From CAVZAB01 sp963773155 (GTDB taxonomy: Bacteria > Pseudomonadota > Alphaproteobacteria > Rhizobiales > Beijerinckiaceae), in contig CAVZAB010000021.1 in the NCBI GenBank assembly GCA_963773155.1, positions 1 to 64,000 of the forward strand: a DNA stretch of 64,000 nucleotides, written 5' to 3'. A program made the translations under genes and the position numbers. Below the pieces are notes generated by a model. It worked only from the letters and a program-made list of their open reading frames with translations. It ran no database searches and was not told where the DNA came from. Positions within the stretch are counted from its first letter, which is position 1, and every line of letters begins with the position of its first letter. Positions 17,659 through 26,648 of this stretch are shown in pieces.

Positions 17659-18656
17659 GGCAACAACACTGCCTTTCCGAATACCCGTCGCTCAATAAGA
17701 TCGGTCATCGCCTCCTTAAATCGGGAAAGCGGCAGTTCACTGTGGATTATAGGCGTCAAGCTTTTTTCGGCGACGCGCCGAAGAAGCTCAATTTGATCGT
17801 CCCGCGTCCAACCATTGCAACCGATGATGTTGAATTCGAACGACCAGATGTAACGCAAATCGGTTTTGGGGTCGTATCCCGCAGTGGCGCCGCAGGTGAG
17901 TAACCGTCCGTGGCGGGTTAGTGCGCGAAAACACTCGGCCCAGGTCTCGCCCCCCGTGTAGTTGACAATCACGTCGACGCCGCCACCGCCGCGCGTCCGT
18001 GGTTTGCCATAGAGGCGATGCACTTCAGCAACATAGTTCTGCGCCGACGTATCAATGACGTGATCGGCGCCTATGCCCCTTAGTCGCTCGGCCCGCGATG
18101 GCGAGCTGGCACATGCGATCACTTCGCAGCCCGCCGCTTTGGCAAGTTGGACACAGCACGTGCCAACGCCGCCGCCGGCGGAGAGGATCAAAACCTTGTC
18201 TCCTGCCCGCAATTTTGCTCGTGTTTCCATCATGCGGAGTGCCGTTCCGTAGGCAACTGGCAGGCAAGCCGCTTGCACAAAGGAAACCGCATCGGGAATT
18301 GGCAGTAGAAACTGGGCATCCACGCAGAACAGGTCGGCCGCGCCACCGCGCAGGGTTTCGCCAATCATGCCCTTGTCCTGATTGGGGATTACCGTTACCC
18401 GGTCACCGATCTTCCAAACCTTCGGCGAAACCGCGGCTCCTAGCGCCACGATCTCGCCAGCAATATCGGCCCCGGGGGTCATCGGCAGCGGAGTCTTCAG
18501 CCCGGGAATGCCGCGCAACACCATCGGATCGAAGCCATTGAGGGCGACGGCCCTGACGCGCAATAGGCATTCGTGCGCCGCGGGGGTCGGAATCGGGACG
18601 TCGCGATAGTGCATGTTTTCCAAAGCACCATGGGCATCAAAGACAACAGCTTTCAT
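17655..18656 (-). CDS. Zinc-independent MDR-family alcohol dehydrogenase / quinone oxidoreductase
   Basis: 333 residues. The GroES-like N-terminal domain has RVRAVALNGFDPMVLRG, PMTPGADIAGEIVALG and KIGDRVTVIPN. A Rossmann NAD(P) domain follows with AGDKVLILSAGGGVGTCCVQLAKAAGCEVI. The catalytic zinc ligands of classical alcohol dehydrogenases are not evident (the usual GHE block reads PGADIAG), which favours the quinone-reductase/enoyl-reductase side of the MDR superfamily. It lies directly after livF with a 4-base overlap (18653-18656). Substrate unknown; probably an unsaturated or carbonyl intermediate of the pathway. Confidence 0.82.
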   Translation of the reverse strand: MKAVVFDAHGALENMHYRDVPIPTPAAHECLLRVRAVALNGFDPMVLRGIPGLKTPLPMTPGADIAGEIVALGAAVSPKVWKIGDRVTVIPNQDKGMIGETLRGGAADLFCVDAQFLLPIPDAVSFVQAACLPVAYGTALRMMETRAKLRAGDKVLILSAGGGVGTCCVQLAKAAGCEVIACASSPSRAERLRGIGADHVIDTSAQNYVAEVHRLYGKPRTRGGGGVDVIVNYTGGETWAECFRALTRHGRLLTCGATAGYDPKTDLRYIWSFEFNIIGCNGWTRDDQIELLRRVAEKSLTPIIHSELPLSRFKEAMTDLIERRVFGKAVLLP

Positions 18657-19421
18657 GCGTCGGGATCCTTGGCGTGGAGAGATTGAGAAACTTGACCTAT
18701 CTCGCCCAAATATAGGTCGACCACCCTAGGATCGTCCAGAAGGGCGCGACCGCGCCCCTCATGGCGAGTTTGACCTAGGTCGAGCACGTAGCCGCGATCC
18801 GCGATTGCAAGCGCTCGGCGGGCGTTCTGCTCGACCATCAGGACGGCAATGCCGGCAGCGCGGATTTTTTGGATGTACTCGAACAAGGCATCGACGAACA
18901 TCGGTGAGAGTCCGGCGGATGGCTCGTCGAGCAGGAGAATTGAGGGCTCCGGCATCAGGGCACGCGCCATAGCGACCAATTGCCGTTCCCCGCCCGACAT
19001 AGCTGCCAACTGACTGACGGCGCCGTTCAGCCAAGCGCGGAAACAGAGTGAACATGGCCTCAAGTCGCAGCTCCTTCGGCTTTCCCGGAGCCGCCGACAT
19101 ACCGACCTCGAGATTCTCGGTCACGCTCATAGTGGGAAAGACATTGTCACGTTGCGGCACGAAGCCGACGCCAGCACGGGCGATTGTGCTCGGACGCTGA
19201 CCATTGATTGGAACGCCGCGTAACAGAATTCTCCCCGCCCTTGGCGCAACCAGACCGAAGATCACCTTCAATAGCGTTGATTTGCCGGCGCCGTTAGGAC
19301 CTACGACAGCGATGATCTCATCCGCCGCGAGGCTGATCGACACACCTTTCACTATGTCGGCCTCAGCATTATAACCGGCCACGATACCTTCCGCGACGAG
19401 TACCGCGGTCGCCTCGCTCAC
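18653..19421 (-). CDS. livF: Branched-chain-type ABC transporter ATPase LivF (one frameshift)
   Basis: One of the two ATPases of a HAAT (Liv-type) importer, at the inner face of the membrane. Walker A is AVVGPNGAGKST; the region IARAGVGFVPQRDNVFPTMSVTENLEVG is the LivF-like Q-loop. A one-base shift near 19013 (an extra base within cagTcag on the coding strand) is needed to join LFPRLAERRRQ to AAMSGGERQLVAMARALMPEPSILLLDEPSAGLSP, which carries the signature and Walker B. The C-terminus ends VVDLYLGEIGQ. Its start overlaps livG, and its end overlaps the MDR gene. Confidence 0.88.
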
Positions 19422-20215
19422 GCAACATTTCCCATGCGTCCGAGGTAGGCATCAACGACCCTGCTGTCCCGCCGCACAAGCGCCGGAGGTCCCTGCGCGA
19501 TTACCTGGCCGTTGGCCATAACTATGACATGGTCGGCGCGGCGCATGACGACATCGATGTCGTGTTCGACAAACAAAAATGTTATGCCGGCGCTGTGCCG
19601 GAGATCCTCGACCTCGTCCATGAGGCGAGACCCGAGCGCTCGATTGACACCCGCCATAGGCTCGTCCAGAAGCAGCAGACGAGGCTGTGCCATCAAAGCG
19701 CGGGCGAATTCAAGGAGCTTACGTTGGCCGCCCGAGAGGGTGCCGGCAAAGTCATCGGCCATCTTGGCGAGATTGAAGCGGCGCATGAGCGATTGGGCCT
19801 GCGCCTCAGCGGCCGTCTCCGCTCGTCGTGTGCGCGCCCGTTGGAACAGTAGACGCTGTAGAGCTTCCCCGGGTTGGCGCGGTGCGGCTAGCAGCATGTT
19901 GTCGCGCACACTCATCGCTGCGAAGATCCGCGTCATTTGAAACGTTCGGACAATCCCCAGCCGCGCGATTGTATGCGCCGCCATGCCATCGATCGGGCGG
20001 CCTTCGAAACAGACGGTCCCGGTATCGAGCCGCTCATAACCGCTGACGATATCGAAGAGTGTCGTCTTACCTGCGCCATTGGGGCCAATCAGTGCCGTGA
20101 TTGAGCCCTGTGCGACCGAGAAACTCGCTCCGGCGACCGCCATAAGGCCGCCAAAGCTTTTCTGCACGTCATCGAGCCGTAGGATGGGTTCGTACGATGG
20201 TACCAAGGTGCTCAT
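19418..20215 (-). CDS. livG: Branched-chain-type ABC transporter ATPase LivG
   Basis: 265 residues, intact. Walker A LIGPNGAGKTTLFDIVSGY (44-51), Q-loop GIVRTFQMTRIFAAMSV, signature TLSGGQRKLLEFARALMAQPRLLLLDEPMAGVN, switch His in LFVEHDIDVVM, and the C-terminal DSRVVDAYLGR typical of LivG. It partners LivF to power import through LivH/LivM. The start overlaps livM and the stop overlaps livF, so translation of the whole set is coupled. Confidence 0.93.
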   Translation of the reverse strand: MSTLVPSYEPILRLDDVQKSFGGLMAVAGASFSVAQGSITALIGPNGAGKTTLFDIVSGYERLDTGTVCFEGRPIDGMAAHTIARLGIVRTFQMTRIFAAMSVRDNMLLAAPRQPGEALQRLLFQRARTRRAETAAEAQAQSLMRRFNLAKMADDFAGTLSGGQRKLLEFARALMAQPRLLLLDEPMAGVNRALGSRLMDEVEDLRHSAGITFLFVEHDIDVVMRRADHVIVMANGQVIAQGPPALVRRDSRVVDAYLGRMGNVA

Positions 20216-21147
20216 GACCGCAATTGCATCTCGGCCTTCTGGCCGAGCAATCCCTGTGGCCGAATCATGCTCACGGTGACCAGTAGAAGGCCGACGAGGA
20301 TGAAGCGCAGTGAGCCGACCTGACCAGCCGACAAGGGAAGATCGAGAAAGCGTAGCCCTTCAATCACCGTCCAAAGGATCAGCGTGCCGACCACTACGCC
20401 GCTGTAGCTTGCAAAGCCGCCGAGAACAAGTACGGCATAGCCGAAGAAGGTGAAGCCGGGATCAAACTCACTCGGATAAAGATAGGTGACATTAAGCGCC
20501 AAAAAGAAGCCGGCGATTGCGGCCAGCGCGGCTGCTATACCGAGGGACTGCAGCTTGAAGGCGAACACGTTTTTCCCGAGAGCAGCGGCGGCGTCCTCAT
20601 CCTCACGGATTGCTTTGAGAACCCGGCCCCAGGGGCTCGTTTGCAATGACATTAGGACGGCGAGACAAAGCAGGAGCGTGGTCCAGACAGCGCACAGCAG
20701 CGGCAGTTGCGTTACCTCGCCGAGGCCTAAGACCGCAAGGTGCTGCGACGCCCATCCCTGAAAGACCCGCCATGCCTCGTCATAGCCAATGATCCCCTGA
20801 TTGCCGCCAGCGAAAGAGGCATTCTGCAAGACGTAGCGCAAAATCTCGGAGAAAGCGATTGTCACGATTCCGAAATAGTCGGCACGTAGCCGCAACGTAG
20901 GCAACCCGACCAGGACGCCGGCTACACTTGCAAGGAGCACGGCAGCTGGAGCCGCAATCCAGAGTGACCACCCGGCGTCAACAACCAGCATGCCGAGACT
21001 GTAGGCGCCGACGCTCATAAAGCCAGCCTGTCCGAGATTTATTAGCCCGGTAAAGCCGACATTGAGCTGCAGCCCCAATGCAAAGATTCCGTAGATGCCG
21101 GCAATGACTCCGACCCCCACCCAGAAGTCGATGTTCAGAATGCTCAC
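20212..21147 (-). CDS. livM: Branched-chain-type ABC transporter permease LivM
   Basis: About 311 residues from GTG 21147, which overlaps the livH stop as GTGA. An ATG far upstream would only add sequence belonging to livH. LivM hallmarks are GLQLNVGFTGLINLGQAGFMSVGAY, LRADYFGIVTIAFSEILRYVL, SPWGRVLKAIREDEDAAAALGKN (the EAA-like coupling loop) and a C-terminal PQGLLGQKAE. Eight or so hydrophobic segments are evident. Confidence 0.92.
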   Translation of the reverse strand: MSILNIDFWVGVGVIAGIYGIFALGLQLNVGFTGLINLGQAGFMSVGAYSLGMLVVDAGWSLWIAAPAAVLLASVAGVLVGLPTLRLRADYFGIVTIAFSEILRYVLQNASFAGGNQGIIGYDEAWRVFQGWASQHLAVLGLGEVTQLPLLCAVWTTLLLCLAVLMSLQTSPWGRVLKAIREDEDAAAALGKNVFAFKLQSLGIAAALAAIAGFFLALNVTYLYPSEFDPGFTFFGYAVLVLGGFASYSGVVVGTLILWTVIEGLRFLDLPLSAGQVGSLRFILVGLLLVTVSMIRPQGLLGQKAEMQLRS

Positions 21148-22160
21148 GCGCGTTCCCGCGGGCCGCCGAGAATACCCCGCGGCAGGATTAACAACAATAG
21201 GATCAGGATGGCGAAGCTGACGACCGGCTTCCAGCGGACGTTGAGGAAAACGGTTGACCATTCCTGTGCGAGGCCGATCACGACCCCGCCGGCGAGAGCG
21301 CCGTAAGCGTTGCCGATGCCGCCAAGCACTGCTGCGGTGAATAGACTAAGCAGAATCAGAAAGCCGAAGTTAGGGTTCACTGAGCCGATGGCGGCCCCGT
21401 AAAGTATGCCCGCGAGTGCCGCGAGGCCACCGGTAACAATCCACAAATGGCGCACCGCCCGGCGAGTGTCGATGCCCGACACTTCGGCGAGCGCCATATT
21501 ATCGGCGAGTGCCCGTACTCTCTTGCCGAAGGTGCTAAAGGTCAGCCCGAACCCAATGAGGCCGATGACGGCGATGCCAACCAGGAGTGCGAGGACCTGC
21601 AAGGTGGCCAGATGCCATGGGCCGATTGCGATCGAGCTTAACACGTCCTGCCCCACGCTGCGTACCTGACTGCCCGCAACGAACTGAATGCCGTAGCGAA
21701 TGATCAGCGCAAGCCCTATCGCAGCGAGGAACAGTTGCAGCGTGCTTGTTTGCGCCCGTCGCATCGGCTCCCAGACGATGAGATTGATGAGTAAACTGAT
21801 CAGTGCCGTAACAAGGACTGCGACGGCGGCGGCAAGCCAAAACGGAAGTCCGAGAGCACTAAAGCCGAAGGTGAGGTAGGTGCCAAGTGTGAGAAGATCG
21901 CCGTGTGCGAAATTGATAATTCGCAGCGTGCCAAAGATCAGGGTCAGTCCCACTGCCCCGAGAGCCAAATAGCTGGCGGCGACGAGGCCATTCAAGGTCA
22001 ACTGTCCGATAAGCACGACGCCACGAAAAGCCGACAGACCGACCGCAGTCGCCACAAGGGCAAGAGCGAGCCAGACAATCGCTGGCGCCCTCATCGCCCA
22101 AGGATGAGGCGTGGACGGCGGCGATCCGCGGCGCCGTCCGCCATTTTCTCTGTGATTCAC
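21144..22160 (-). CDS. livH: Branched-chain-type ABC transporter permease LivH
   Basis: Integral membrane subunit with QLTLNGLVAASYLALGAVGLTLIFG, RIINFAHGDLLTLGTY (the LivH hallmark NFAHG), FGKRVRALADNMALAEVSGID (coupling loop) and LGGIGNAYGALAGGVVIGL. GTG 22160 overlaps the livJ stop as GTGA, giving 338 residues with a polar N-terminal 20. ATG 22094 (MRAPAIVW) would be a more usual N-terminus. I keep the coupled GTG, with doubt. Confidence 0.9.
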   Translation of the reverse strand: MNHRENGGRRRGSPPSTPHPWAMRAPAIVWLALALVATAVGLSAFRGVVLIGQLTLNGLVAASYLALGAVGLTLIFGTLRIINFAHGDLLTLGTYLTFGFSALGLPFWLAAAVAVLVTALISLLINLIVWEPMRRAQTSTLQLFLAAIGLALIIRYGIQFVAGSQVRSVGQDVLSSIAIGPWHLATLQVLALLVGIAVIGLIGFGLTFSTFGKRVRALADNMALAEVSGIDTRRAVRHLWIVTGGLAALAGILYGAAIGSVNPNFGFLILLSLFTAAVLGGIGNAYGALAGGVVIGLAQEWSTVFLNVRWKPVVSFAILILLLLILPRGILGGPRERA

Positions 22161-23402
22161 TTCGCGGCGTCGATCTGCTTTACGACGACGAGTTTGCCGT
22201 TACGATATTCAAAAATGTCGAACCGGCTAATCGTTGGATCGCCGTTGGCGGCGAATTCAAACGCGCCGGCTACGCCGACATAATCGAGGGGCTGACCCGA
22301 GGAAGCGGCCTTCAGCGCATCGGCGAGATTGGTCAGAGTGTATTTCGGAGCGCCCGGTTGCGTCACCGCGTGGATTTTTGCCTGGATTGCGGCAGCATCC
22401 GCGGACTTCGCCGCGGCGGCCGCCAAGACAACCAACGTCGCAGCGTCAAAACTGTTAGCGTCGAGCGAGAAATGTTCGACCCCGCCGGCCTTATCCCAAA
22501 GCTCATCGAAAAGTTTGTAGGATTCTGTGGAAGTGTCCGAGCCGCCGCGCGTGCCGCGCGCGCCCTCGAGTGCTTGCGGTGGGATGTTGGTCGGCACAGT
22601 CGAGAAGGCAAGGGCATCAGGGACCACGAGCTTGGTCGCGTCGTATTTTCCGGTCCGCAGCAATGCCGCGCTGAGCTTGGCGAACGTGTCGGGATAGTCG
22701 ATCACCACATAGGCGTCGGGATTGTTGTCGACGATCTGTTGTGCCTCGGTGTCAAACGTCGCTTGGGTCGGATCAAACACCACCGGCCCCTGCACCTTGC
22801 CGCCCTTGGCCTGCCAAGCGCTGGTGAAGTCTTTCGAGAGACCCTCGCCGTAAGGTTCATTGCGATAGGCGATCGATACCAGCTTGCCGTTGATCCCGCC
22901 AAGCTTGTCGGCGACCGCGGCGAGCGAGTGCCAAAGCCTGCAAACTGTCAGGCGGAACGGTACGGAAAATCGTGCCATTGTCCTTGATCGTGCGTAGCCG
23001 CATGCTCGTGCCAATAGGCCAAAGCGTGATTGCTTTCTGGATCGTCAGACCATTGGCGATGGCAATCGATTCCGGTGTGATGGACGGGCCGATGAGGGCA
23101 GTGGCACCCTTGGCAACGAGAGCGCGGGCCGCAGACAGCGCCGCTTGCGGATCGCCTTGAACGTCGGCGCTCACCACCGCTGTCTTGATGGGGACACCGG
23201 CTGCGGCGGCGGCCTTGTTGGCGTTTTCGACGGCAATCGTTACAGCCTTATCTTGCGAGGGACCATTTTCGGACAGCGGACCCGTCAACTCGAGGAGCGT
23301 GCCGATTGTGAGGTTCACGGGCTCAGCCGATGCGCGCCCGCAAACGCCCAGCGAAAGCACCACGGTAACCGTCGCAATAGAGAGCAAATTTCGCTCGATC
23401 AT
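22157..23402 (-). CDS. livJ: Branched-chain-type ABC substrate-binding protein LivJ (one frameshift)
   Basis: Periplasmic receptor of the importer. ATG 23400-23402 has GAGGGG upstream. The signal peptide is IERNLLSIATVTVVLSLGVCGRASA, then VNLTIGTLLELTGPLSENG, the usual start of the type I binding-protein fold. A one-base shift near 22925 is needed to join IFRTVPPDSLQALAL to AAVADKLGGINGKLVSIAYRNEPYGEGL. The rest, with VVFDPTQATFDTEAQQIV and YDATKLVVPDAL, runs to the stop. The ligand is unknown. It heads a nine-gene operon with CoA-ester enzymes, so an aromatic or alicyclic acid is at least as likely as an amino acid. Confidence 0.87.
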
Positions 23403-23529
23403 GCTTTCATCCCCTCTGATTATCCGTCTGCATGCCGAGGTGAATTGTCTCGGAAAATGCTGACGAGGCTCGATCAATCAAAAAATTAGAACCGCCGCAC
23501 TCCGTTAGCAAGGAAAATAACACGAACAG

Positions 23530-23566
23530 ACGCGTAATTTGTCGTATATCACAGTAAATTACGCGT
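23530..23566. promoter_or_regulatory. Perfect inverted repeat upstream of livJ (probable operator)
   Basis: ACGCGTAATTT (23530-23540) and its exact reverse complement AAATTACGCGT (23556-23566) are separated by 15 bases. The element lies about 130-165 bases upstream of the livJ start in an AT-rich island and is outside any intact gene. A perfect 11-bp dyad in a promoter region suggests a dimeric repressor or activator site, controlling the liv operon and perhaps the plus-strand side. No regulator gene is adjacent. Confidence 0.6.
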
Positions 23567-23689
23567 GAAATATTCGAGGTCGAACGCGTGGCACGATCAA
23601 TCGGTCTATTCTCGCTGAATGGGCCGCGGACCGCCATTTGTCCGAATTCCTGGTCTCGCCTGCGGACACCACATCGGTACGACAAATTG

Positions 23690-23945
23690 GATATGCCGTG
23701 ATCATCCACCCTCCGTGCCATCTCGCCAGCGATCTCGTCGGTCTCCTCAATCGCCTTAGTATCAGTGAATTGCATATCGTCGGATTTTCGCTCCCATCTA
23801 CCGTCGCGGCTCGTGGGCCTGGTCGTCGCCGACACTGGAGCAGGAATCCGAGAATCGGTGGCACTCGAAGGGGCTGGCGCATCGTTCAATTGGCTCGGCC
23901 ACGCGATCCCCAATGCGGCACATATGTCTCCCTGTAGCAATGCGG
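23690..23945 (+). pseudogene. Alpha/beta-hydrolase remnant
   Basis: One frame reads VIIHPPCHLASDLVGLLNRLSISELHIVGFSL, resembling the strand-helix-strand around the nucleophile elbow (G-x-S-x) of alpha/beta hydrolases. After a frame change near 23810 another reads LVGLVVADTGAGIRESVALEGAGASFNWLGHAI, which resembles the next block of the same fold. The normal spacing between them is far too short and the start is missing, so this looks like an internally deleted, broken gene. Identification is tentative. Confidence 0.35.
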
Positions 23946-24152
23946 TCACTCAGGCCGACTTAGCCTTTTTTTGATCCGGCGCACACTTGGCTGCGTGAAG
24001 CCGCCGCCTTCGTCGATCGGGGGCGGATCGGGAGGCCCAATCTTACCAGGCGGAGGCACCGAATCCGCCTTGGCAACGTGCGGGGTATTCACCGTGCGGG
24101 CGCGCGGTCGAATCCCGAGACGCGCTGCGCAGAGCATACACATAGCGGGCTC

Positions 24153-25376
24153 TCAAACGTCTTCGTGGACAATTTTGCCCACGCGGACCAATGTTCTACC
24201 ACGGGCCTCGACAGTGGCATCGAGGAAGAACAGCCAGCGATGAACACTGCCACGATTTTCGCCGCCGGATTCAATATTCTCACCGATGGTCAAACGGACC
24301 ACGCCGTCGCCAAACCCGTAGTATGGACGAAAACTTGTGCCCTGGACCGGTGTCAGCAGCGGGTTACAGCCAAGAACGAACTCGCCCAATCGGTCCTTGT
24401 CGCCACTTTCTGCGGCCCAAGCGCGATCCAGCGCCAATTGGTCACCACCGGTCTCCAGCTTCCGAATGCGACCATGCTCGAAGACGATACGCAACCCGGC
24501 CTTAAGCCAGCGATCGACATTGAATCCGTAGCCCGACGCAGGCCAACCAAAGCCACCGTTAAAGACGAGCACGCCCTCGACCGTATCATTCACCGGCAGG
24601 ACACGCAAAGCGCCACAAGGGATCTCCTCTTCGCGATCACGCGCCGAGACAGCTCGGACCGATTTAGCCCGCGACGCGTCGCCGTCGTTGATGTGAACGC
24701 GGTCGCGTGTGCGAAAAATGAGGTCCGTCCCGGCGGGATTGGTGATCCTAATATGCGTATCTGAGATCGCGGCCGCGAGCTCATGCATGGCGCGGCGCAA
24801 TCGGAAATAGTCAAGATCAAGTATGGCAGATTGGTAGACGAGATCCAGGCGCTTATTAGTGGCTGAGTTCGGATCTGAGTCCCGGGGATCGTGGAACCAG
24901 TGGAAATGCAGCCCACGGCCACTCCACTGAGAAAGAATCCATTCGCTTTGACCGATCGCATAGGTACTGCGCGGCTGCCGCCAGTCGCTTTGAAGCCAGA
25001 TGTAAACGTCGGCGCAATTGAAGAGCTCGCGCATAGCTTCGTCTTCCGCACGCGCATCATCGGAATCGACCTTGCAGCCGTCGAGCGCTCGCACCGTGGT
25101 GAGGCGCGGCGTCCAGTTGAGGACGGACGCAAGCTCTATGGCGCGAGCACGTTGAAGTTCATAGCGTACAGCGTCGAGCATGGCCCCTCCATAATAGGGA
25201 TTGGCACAAAGGATGACACGCTCGTTGCGCCCGATTTTGAGAAAATCATGCACAACCTTGCTAGCTATCCGATCCCAATCAATCGAATGCGTTGGGTCGA
25301 GCCCTTGGCCACTTATTGGGAAGGGATCAGTCGAGCGCACGAGAAACTCCAAACTGGAGTGAGCATTCCCCAGCAA
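24153..25376 (-). CDS. M29-like aminopeptidase (aminopeptidase T family)
   Basis: 407 residues, close to M29 length. The C-terminal half fits the M29 metal-binding domain: ITNPAGTDLIF, GVLVFNGGFGWPASGYG, then LGEFVLGCNPLLTP and VRLTIGENIESGGENRGSVHRWLFF, where the conserved Glu and His ligands should lie. M29 enzymes are cobalt/zinc aminopeptidases, and several bacterial homologues act in ring-cleavage or amide pathways rather than on peptides. The start is TTG 25376 or the GTG codon of residue 13 (25338-25340); no good ribosome site is seen and there is no early ATG. It stands alone between two gene-poor gaps. Confidence 0.65.
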   Translation of the reverse strand: MLGNAHSSLEFLVRSTDPFPISGQGLDPTHSIDWDRIASKVVHDFLKIGRNERVILCANPYYGGAMLDAVRYELQRARAIELASVLNWTPRLTTVRALDGCKVDSDDARAEDEAMRELFNCADVYIWLQSDWRQPRSTYAIGQSEWILSQWSGRGLHFHWFHDPRDSDPNSATNKRLDLVYQSAILDLDYFRLRRAMHELAAAISDTHIRITNPAGTDLIFRTRDRVHINDGDASRAKSVRAVSARDREEEIPCGALRVLPVNDTVEGVLVFNGGFGWPASGYGFNVDRWLKAGLRIVFEHGRIRKLETGGDQLALDRAWAAESGDKDRLGEFVLGCNPLLTPVQGTSFRPYYGFGDGVVRLTIGENIESGGENRGSVHRWLFFLDATVEARGRTLVRVGKIVHEDV

Positions 25377-26137
25377 TGTCGGCCATGTCCCCGAAAAATG
25401 ATAGGACCAGAAAAAATCGGACCGCGCACGCAGGATCCTTCACTTTCTTCGGTTGTTTCTTACCATTTCCGACCTACAGTCATTCCAGCACGTCGGCAAT
25501 TCGTCTCATTCTTGCAAAAAGGGAGGCTGATATTCCCAAGCCGCGCTGTCAACGAGAATGTTGTTCCCCAAAAAGGGACTTTCAAAGTGTTCCATCCCAT
25601 AACGGTGGGACCACGAAGAAGATAAGGACGGGCGCTCGTTGGCGACCGGATGGTTCCAGCACGCGTTCGTAGCAATGTCGCGTGTTGGCAGTGAAATTCG
25701 GCGTAAGCAACAATGCCGAGTTGGTCCATTCGTAGCATTCGGACCGCTTGTCGTCGGCGGTCACGCTGCGTCATTTTGGCGTTCTTCTAAGTTAACGACG
25801 TCGTCGGTACGCGGAACTGGTCGCTCGTCCGCTCTTCGTTGGGAGTTCGAATGTTGTGAAGCGGGGAAGGAACCTGTGCTGAGCGACGATCGCAGGCACG
25901 TTTGTTTGCACTGGTGGATTCGAAAGAACGAACGACGAAAACCCATGATTCCACCCTGACCGAAGGCCCTGGAGCATTGACTAATAATTCTGGCGCTTTA
26001 GGTGTTCCTTTGGATAATCGCACTCTTACTTGCGAAAGGACCGGAATGGGTTCTAAAGGAGATTGGGCTTCTTGGCGCCTTGCAGGCCAGAATTGTGAGA
26101 CGCGGTTTGGGTTCGCCGTTTTCCGGTACGCACGGCG
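25377..26137. other. Gene-poor stretch
   Basis: About 760 bases with no supported gene on either strand; the frames present are low-information. It probably holds the promoters of the M29 gene (minus) and GFA gene (plus). Confidence 0.45.
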
Positions 26138-26578
26138 ATGAACCCGTCCTATTCCGGCGAGTGCTTCTGCGGGACCGTTCAAATTGAAGTGGTTGGAACG
26201 CCGGAATTCATGGGGTATTGTCATTGCATCTCCTGCCGGGCATGGTCGGCATCCCCGGTTAACGCCTTTACACTCTGGCGCCCCGAGCGAGTTTGCGTAA
26301 AGGTTGGTGCCGATGCAATACGAAGCTTCCATCTTACGGAAATGAGTAGGCGTCAGTCTTGCGCGGTTTGTGGCGGTCATATTATGACGTCTCATCCCAA
26401 GCTTGGATTGGTCGACGTCTATGCCGCTGTAATTCCGGATTTTCCATTTCGTCCGCAGATGCATCTTTATTATTCTGAGAAAGTTCTCACAATGCATGAC
26501 GATCTTCCGAAGTTTATTGACTACCCAATTGAACTGGGCGGCTCCGGCGAGTCCAGCAAAGAACGAGGAGCCTTGTAA
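26138..26578 (+). CDS. GFA / CENP-V domain protein
   Basis: 146 residues with the full zinc pattern of the GFA (glutathione-dependent formaldehyde-activating) fold. The N-terminus is SGECFCGTVQIEV, then YCHCISCRAWSASPVNAF, and SCAVCGGHIMTSHP carries the last CxxC. Most members have no proven activity; some bind glutathione-formaldehyde adducts. It lies 70 bases upstream of the methionine gamma-lyase-like gene on the same strand and may be co-transcribed. A link to detoxifying formaldehyde or thiol products is possible but unproven. Confidence 0.85.
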   Translation: MNPSYSGECFCGTVQIEVVGTPEFMGYCHCISCRAWSASPVNAFTLWRPERVCVKVGADAIRSFHLTEMSRRQSCAVCGGHIMTSHPKLGLVDVYAAVIPDFPFRPQMHLYYSEKVLTMHDDLPKFIDYPIELGGSGESSKERGAL

Positions 26579-26648
26579 TTTGTGGAGATTGCCCCGCTCC
26601 GGGGATGGAAAGGAATGAATTGAGCAACGCTCGACGATTGGAGCTCTT

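Noticed and set aside
23940..23975. T-run after a short dyad (aggc...gcct) as a terminator of the hydrolase remnant
   Set aside because: The stem is only four pairs; I do not call it.
24891..25625. Plus-strand frame overlapping the M29 gene
   Set aside because: Shadow of the minus-strand M29-like protein, whose motifs are clear.
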